Shown piece after piece: positions 4,904-7,535 of a stretch of DNA of 7,535 nt. Below the pieces are notes generated by a model. It saw only the letters and a program-made list of their open reading frames with translations. It did not search any database and was not told the origin of the DNA. Within the stretch, counting starts at the first letter, position 1; every line of letters starts with the position of its first letter. The stretch lies in assembly GCA_002405515.1 (NCBI GenBank), contig DHLZ01000108.1, positions 1 through 7,535 of the forward strand, in the 5' to 3' direction. Origin of the DNA: Planctomycetaceae bacterium UBA4655 (lineage in GTDB: Bacteria > Planctomycetota > Planctomycetia > Pirellulales > UBA1268). The position numbers and the translations under genes were made by a program.

Positions 4904-5601
4904 GTGGGGCTGAGTCGGAACGTCGCGGCACGTTTCGTATCTTGCGTCGGCGGCTGTTTGTAGGGCTTCTTCTCGGGCTGCTTGCGGTCGTGGGCCTGCT
5001 CGGCTTGATCGCGACCTGGAGGCCGGCGTTCTACGAGCCTTCCGTCGATCCCGATGCAGCCCGCCGCGAGCAGGCCGCCCGCCGGCTCGTGACGCAGGTG
5101 TCGGCAGTCCACGGCGGACTCGGCCGGCCCGGCCGCTGGGGCGCGGTGATCAGAGCCGAAGAGGTGAACGCATGGCTCGATCTCGACCTGCCCCGCAACC
5201 ATCCCTCGCTTTTGCCCGCGGGCATTCGTCGGCCGCTGGTCGCCTTCGAGCCAAAGCGGCTCAAGGCCGCCGCGAGGGTCGGCTCCGGGATCGCGTCGGC
5301 CGTGGCGTGGATCGACGCGGAGGTCGCCCTCCGCGAGATCAACCAGCTCGAGATCGCCCTGGTTGGGGCCGGGGTCGGTCCCGTGCCGGTGCCGCGGGGG
5401 CTGGTTTTGCGGGAGATCGCCAAGCGGATTTCACCGCTCGGCGCGGTGCCGGAACTGCGGCAGGCCGGGGGGCGACCGGTGCTCCTGGTGTACATTCCCG
5501 CCATCCCGGGGAGCGGCATGACGAGTCGGCTCGAGGGGCTTCGGATCGACGATGGTGAGATGGTGATCGAGGGCATGACACGCACGGAGAAGGATCGATG
5601 A
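4900..5601 (+). CDS. Single-pass membrane-anchored protein, unknown function
   Basis: This protein has 233 residues. A basic N-terminus (RRGTFRILRRR) precedes one strong membrane helix at about 19-38 (LFVGLLLGLLAVVGLLGLIA), so the bulk lies outside the cytoplasmic membrane by the positive-inside rule. The external part starts with WRPAFYEP and a charged helix (50-70), then RWGAVIRAEEVNAWLDLDLP (79-98), a beta-rich middle with LREINQLEIALVGAGVG (144-160), LVLREIAKRISPL (168-180) and LEGLRIDDGEMVIEG (211-225). The layout of one anchor plus a beta-rich domain with an Asn-Ala-Trp-Leu element and a closing Leu-x-Gly-x-x-Ile-x-x-Gly-x-x-x-Ile pattern loosely recalls YpmS/LmeA-like proteins, but I would not assign it. 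It overlaps csrA and the nuclease gene by ATGA, so all three are expressed together. No strong SD precedes its ATG, consistent with coupling to csrA. Confidence 0.8.
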   Translation: MSGAESERRGTFRILRRRLFVGLLLGLLAVVGLLGLIATWRPAFYEPSVDPDAARREQAARRLVTQVSAVHGGLGRPGRWGAVIRAEEVNAWLDLDLPRNHPSLLPAGIRRPLVAFEPKRLKAAARVGSGIASAVAWIDAEVALREINQLEIALVGAGVGPVPVPRGLVLREIAKRISPLGAVPELRQAGGRPVLLVYIPAIPGSGMTSRLEGLRIDDGEMVIEGMTRTEKDR

Positions 5602-6992
5602 TACGACTGCGTTTTCTGGGGGCCGCGGGGATGGTCTCGGGCTCCCGCCACCTGCTCGAAGTCGGTGATCGCCGGGTGCTGTTCGACTGCGGGCTATTCC
5701 AGGGGGAGAAGCGGATCCGCGAGCTGAATTGGAACCGCTTTCCCGTGCCCCCCGAGTCGATCGACGCGGTCGTGCTCACCCACGGCCACATCGACCATTC
5801 CGGCTGGCTGCCGCGGCTTTCCCGCGAGGGCTTCCGCGGCCGGCTCTTCACGTCGCCGCCGACGGCCGACCTGCTCGGCCTGCTCCTCTACGACTCCGCG
5901 AAGTGCCAGGAGGAGGACGCGAAGTACGCCAACCGCAAGGGCTTCTCGGTCCACAAGCCGGCCCTGCCGCTCTACGACGAGCGGGACGTGGACCGGCTGC
6001 TGCGGCAGGTCTCGCCGGTAGCGCGGGGGGCGTGGTTCGAGCCGGCTGCCGGCGTCCGCTGCCGCTTCCACGACGCGGGGCACATGCTCGGCAGCTCGTT
6101 CGTCGAGGTAGAGGCACGGGAGAACGGGGACGCCGCCCCGACCCGGATCGTCTTCTCGGGCGACGTCGGCCGCTACGACGCGCCGCTCTACAACGACCCC
6201 GCCCCGCCCACGCCGTGCGACTACCTCGTGCTCGAGAGCACCTACGGCGACCGCGACCATCCGGCCTCGAAGCCGCTCGACGAGCTCGAGGCCGCGACGA
6301 AGGAGGCGATCGACCGAGGCGGCATGATGCTCGTGGCGTCGTTCGCGATCGGGCGGTCACAGCAGCTGGTCTACCTGCTGCGGACGCTCATGGCCGCCGG
6401 CCGGCTGCCGGAGGTGCCGATCTGGATCGATTCGCCGATGGCGGTCGATGCGACCCGCGTCTTCCGCCAGCACGTGGCGGAGCACGACTTCACCGAGGCG
6501 AGGCTCGAGGGGGTCGCGGAGTCGCTCGTGGCCCCGAGCGTGCACATGGCGAGGTCGGCCGACGAGTCGAAGTCGATCAACGCCAAAAAGGGGCCCGGCA
6601 TCATCATCGCCTCGAGCGGCATGATGACCGGCGGCCGCATTCTCCACCATCTCGCCAACCGGCTGCCCGATCCGCAGACGACCGTGCTCATCGCCGGCTT
6701 CCAGGCGGTCGGCACCCGCGGCCGCAGCCTCGTGGACGGTGCGAAGATGCTTCGGATCCACGGCCGCGACATCCCCGTCCGGGCGGCCGTACGCCGCGTC
6801 GAGGCCCTCTCCGGCCATGCCGACCGCCGGGAGCTCGTCCGCTGGCTCCGCGGCCTGCCCGCCCCGAAGCAGACCTTCCTCGTGCACGGCGAGCCACCGG
6901 CCGCGAAGGCGCTGGCGGAGCATCTTGGAAAAACGTTCGGCTGGGAGGCGACGGTGCCCACCCTCGGGGCTATTGTTGAATTGGCCGGATGA
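5598..6992 (+). CDS. Beta-CASP metallo-beta-lactamase RNase-like protein
   Basis: This 464-residue protein has the full layout of bacterial beta-CASP nucleases related to Thermus TTHA0252 and the CPSF-73/Ysh1 group, which cut or trim RNA with two zinc ions. The MBL domain carries THGHIDHSG (His62, His64, Asp66, His67), GHMLGS (His162) and FSGDVGR (Asp189). ESTYGDR (Glu213) is motif A. The beta-CASP insert includes SFAIGRSQ (248-255) and ASSGMMTGGR (338-347). ALSGHADRREL (His407) is motif B and FLVHGEP (His430) is motif C. Length matches the family and nothing appears missing. No signal peptide is present, so it should be cytoplasmic. The start is ATG 5598, overlapping the previous stop (ATGA), with GGAGA seven bases upstream inside the previous gene. 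Being third in an operon led by csrA suggests, but does not show, a linked role in RNA processing or decay. Confidence 0.93.
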   Translation: MIRLRFLGAAGMVSGSRHLLEVGDRRVLFDCGLFQGEKRIRELNWNRFPVPPESIDAVVLTHGHIDHSGWLPRLSREGFRGRLFTSPPTADLLGLLLYDSAKCQEEDAKYANRKGFSVHKPALPLYDERDVDRLLRQVSPVARGAWFEPAAGVRCRFHDAGHMLGSSFVEVEARENGDAAPTRIVFSGDVGRYDAPLYNDPAPPTPCDYLVLESTYGDRDHPASKPLDELEAATKEAIDRGGMMLVASFAIGRSQQLVYLLRTLMAAGRLPEVPIWIDSPMAVDATRVFRQHVAEHDFTEARLEGVAESLVAPSVHMARSADESKSINAKKGPGIIIASSGMMTGGRILHHLANRLPDPQTTVLIAGFQAVGTRGRSLVDGAKMLRIHGRDIPVRAAVRRVEALSGHADRRELVRWLRGLPAPKQTFLVHGEPPAAKALAEHLGKTFGWEATVPTLGAIVELAG

Positions 6993-6995
6993 TAC

Positions 6996-7023
6996 GGAAG
7001 CCCGAGCCGCAAGCCGAGAGGGG
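6996..7023 (-). repeat. Repeat copy 2, left arm of a 28-bp inverted repeat
   Basis: Starting three bases after the nuclease stop codon, these 28 bases are the reverse complement of 7125-7152 with one mismatch (a C where the partner predicts G at the twelfth base). In a transcript the two arms could form a long stem closing a ~100-base loop at the 3' end of the csrA operon mRNA. Confidence 0.75.
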
Positions 7024-7124
7024 AGTAAGGGTGGAAGGAACGAACCGGGTGGTTTCCCGACAAACGCGGCAACGGAGGCGGTCTTCGATGGACGTGACAT
7101 CAACGCACGGCGCGCTCGTCACCG

Positions 7125-7152
7125 CCCCTCTCGGCTTGCGCCTCGGGCTTCC
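7125..7152 (+). repeat. Repeat copy 3, right arm of the inverted repeat
   Basis: This copy contains CTCGGCTTGCGCCTCGGGCT, is 27/28 complementary to 6996-7023 and is in the same orientation as copy 1 at 46-72. Within the unit, two CTCGG-type half-units follow each other, so the repeat is itself an imperfect tandem duplication. Confidence 0.75.
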
Positions 7153-7181
7153 GGGAATGTCCACACCCCGCCTGCAGGGCA

Positions 7182-7211
7182 GCTTGCGGCTCGGGCCTCC
7201 GGGATACGGCC
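7182..7211 (+). repeat. Divergent repeat copy 4
   Basis: GCTTGCGGCTCGGGCCTCCG followed by GGATACGGCC shares the core of copies 1-3 but lacks the leading CCCCTCTCG part and has several changes. It lies 29 bases after copy 3, giving a local cluster. Confidence 0.5.
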
Positions 7212-7403
7212 ATTCCCGAACGGTCCAGCGAGTTGGTCAATGAGTTGCACAGGCACTTCGATGCTGAACGCCGGAGGAGCGGACGTTGAGGAGCATCAGG
7301 CGTATCCTCGCCGTAGCGACGATGCGTCCGCCCCGCCGGCGGCAATGCGGCGTCGTGCAGGCGGATTCGTGACCGGGCATCGACTCAAAGGGCTACGTCA
7401 ACG

Positions 7404-7435
7404 CCCCTCTCAGCTAGCGGGAGCGGCGTGAGGGG
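7404..7435. repeat. GC-rich hairpin element with CCCCTC/GAGGGG arms
   Basis: CCCCTC (7404-7409) and GAGGGG (7430-7435) flank a 20-base interior containing CTAGCGGGAGCGG. This recalls the short CCCTCTC...GAGGG hairpin repeats scattered between genes in many GC-rich bacteria; only one copy is visible here. Confidence 0.4.
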
Positions 7436-7479
7436 AAGTCGAGAAGCAGACTGGAGGGCACCTTGCAGATAAAGCAAAC

Positions 7480-7535
7480 GGGGGGGGGCGGGTGGCGGGC
7501 GGGGGGGCGGGGTGGGGGGGGGGTGGGGGGGGGGG
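7480..7535. other. Low-complexity G tract at the window end, probable artefact
   Basis: From 7480 onward the sequence is almost only G, with scattered C, T and A. The abrupt change of composition at the very end fits poly-G read errors carried into a contig end better than real DNA. Confidence 0.7.

Larger units (their letters stand above)
6993..7479. other. Repeat-rich region without a convincing gene
   Basis: After the nuclease stop, ~490 bases hold repeat copies and no supported gene. Open frames here are short, arginine- and proline-rich and translate the repeats themselves. A 19-codon stretch ending at TGA 7287-7289 reads ELVNELHRHFDAERRRSGR and looks somewhat protein-like, but it has no start, no recognisable family and no extension. 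It could be a gene remnant. Confidence 0.5.

Noticed and set aside
5729..6979. A 416-codon plus-strand frame inside the nuclease gene
   Set aside because: It is an out-of-frame reading of the beta-CASP gene, dominated by Arg, Pro and Ala without motifs.
6989..7243. An 84-codon frame whose ATG overlaps the nuclease stop
   Set aside because: The ATGA overlap looks like a fourth operon gene, but its translation is mostly the inverted repeat copies and low-complexity residues.
6993..7480. CRISPR array or integron in the repeat region
   Set aside because: The repeats are few, irregularly spaced and in both orientations, with no regular spacers, leader, cas genes or integrase.

Overview
The window is GC-rich bacterial DNA, most likely from a planctomycete (Planctomycetota, possibly a Pirellulales-type lineage). 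This rests on the overall character: compact GC-rich genes with several weak or absent Shine-Dalgarno sites, a short secreted protein of a type I associate with this phylum, a CsrA with a C-terminal tail, and a short intergenic repeat family at both ends of the window. No rRNA, tRNA or CRISPR array is visible. The last ~55 bases are an almost pure G tract, which looks like a sequencing or assembly artefact at a contig end.

Left third (1-2313, minus strand): the remains of a D-galactonate catabolic operon read in the order dgoK (2-dehydro-3-deoxygalactonokinase), dgoA (2-dehydro-3-deoxy-6-phosphogalactonate aldolase), dgoD (galactonate dehydratase), dgoT (MFS transporter). Every member is damaged. 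dgoK has an in-frame TGA where the family has Trp. The 3' end of dgoK is joined in frame to the second half of dgoA. dgoD has a single-base insertion, two large internal deletions and an apparent five-codon loss. dgoT stops after about one membrane helix and runs into repeat sequence. Tight original spacing (an SD over the dgoA stop, and an ATGGTGA overlap of dgoD and dgoT) shows this was a normal operon before it was broken, either in the genome or during assembly.

Middle (2378-3625): an intact FkbM-type methyltransferase gene on the minus strand, best started at a GTG with a perfect AGGAGG. A 336-base divergent intergenic region follows, with a candidate promoter, a strong hairpin and a terminator-like hairpin plus T-run.

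Right half (3626-6992, plus strand): an exported protein of unknown function, then a 213-base gap with two back-to-back hairpins and a TTGACA promoter candidate. After that comes a tightly coupled three-gene operon: csrA, a single-pass membrane-anchored protein of unknown function, and a beta-CASP metallo-beta-lactamase RNase-like protein. Both junctions are ATGA overlaps, so a post-transcriptional regulator and a probable RNA-processing nuclease are co-expressed with a membrane protein.

Right end (6993-7535): no convincing gene. It holds a 28-bp inverted repeat pair (27 of 28 positions complementary) flanking ~100 bases, a further repeat copy, a hairpin repeat and the G tract.
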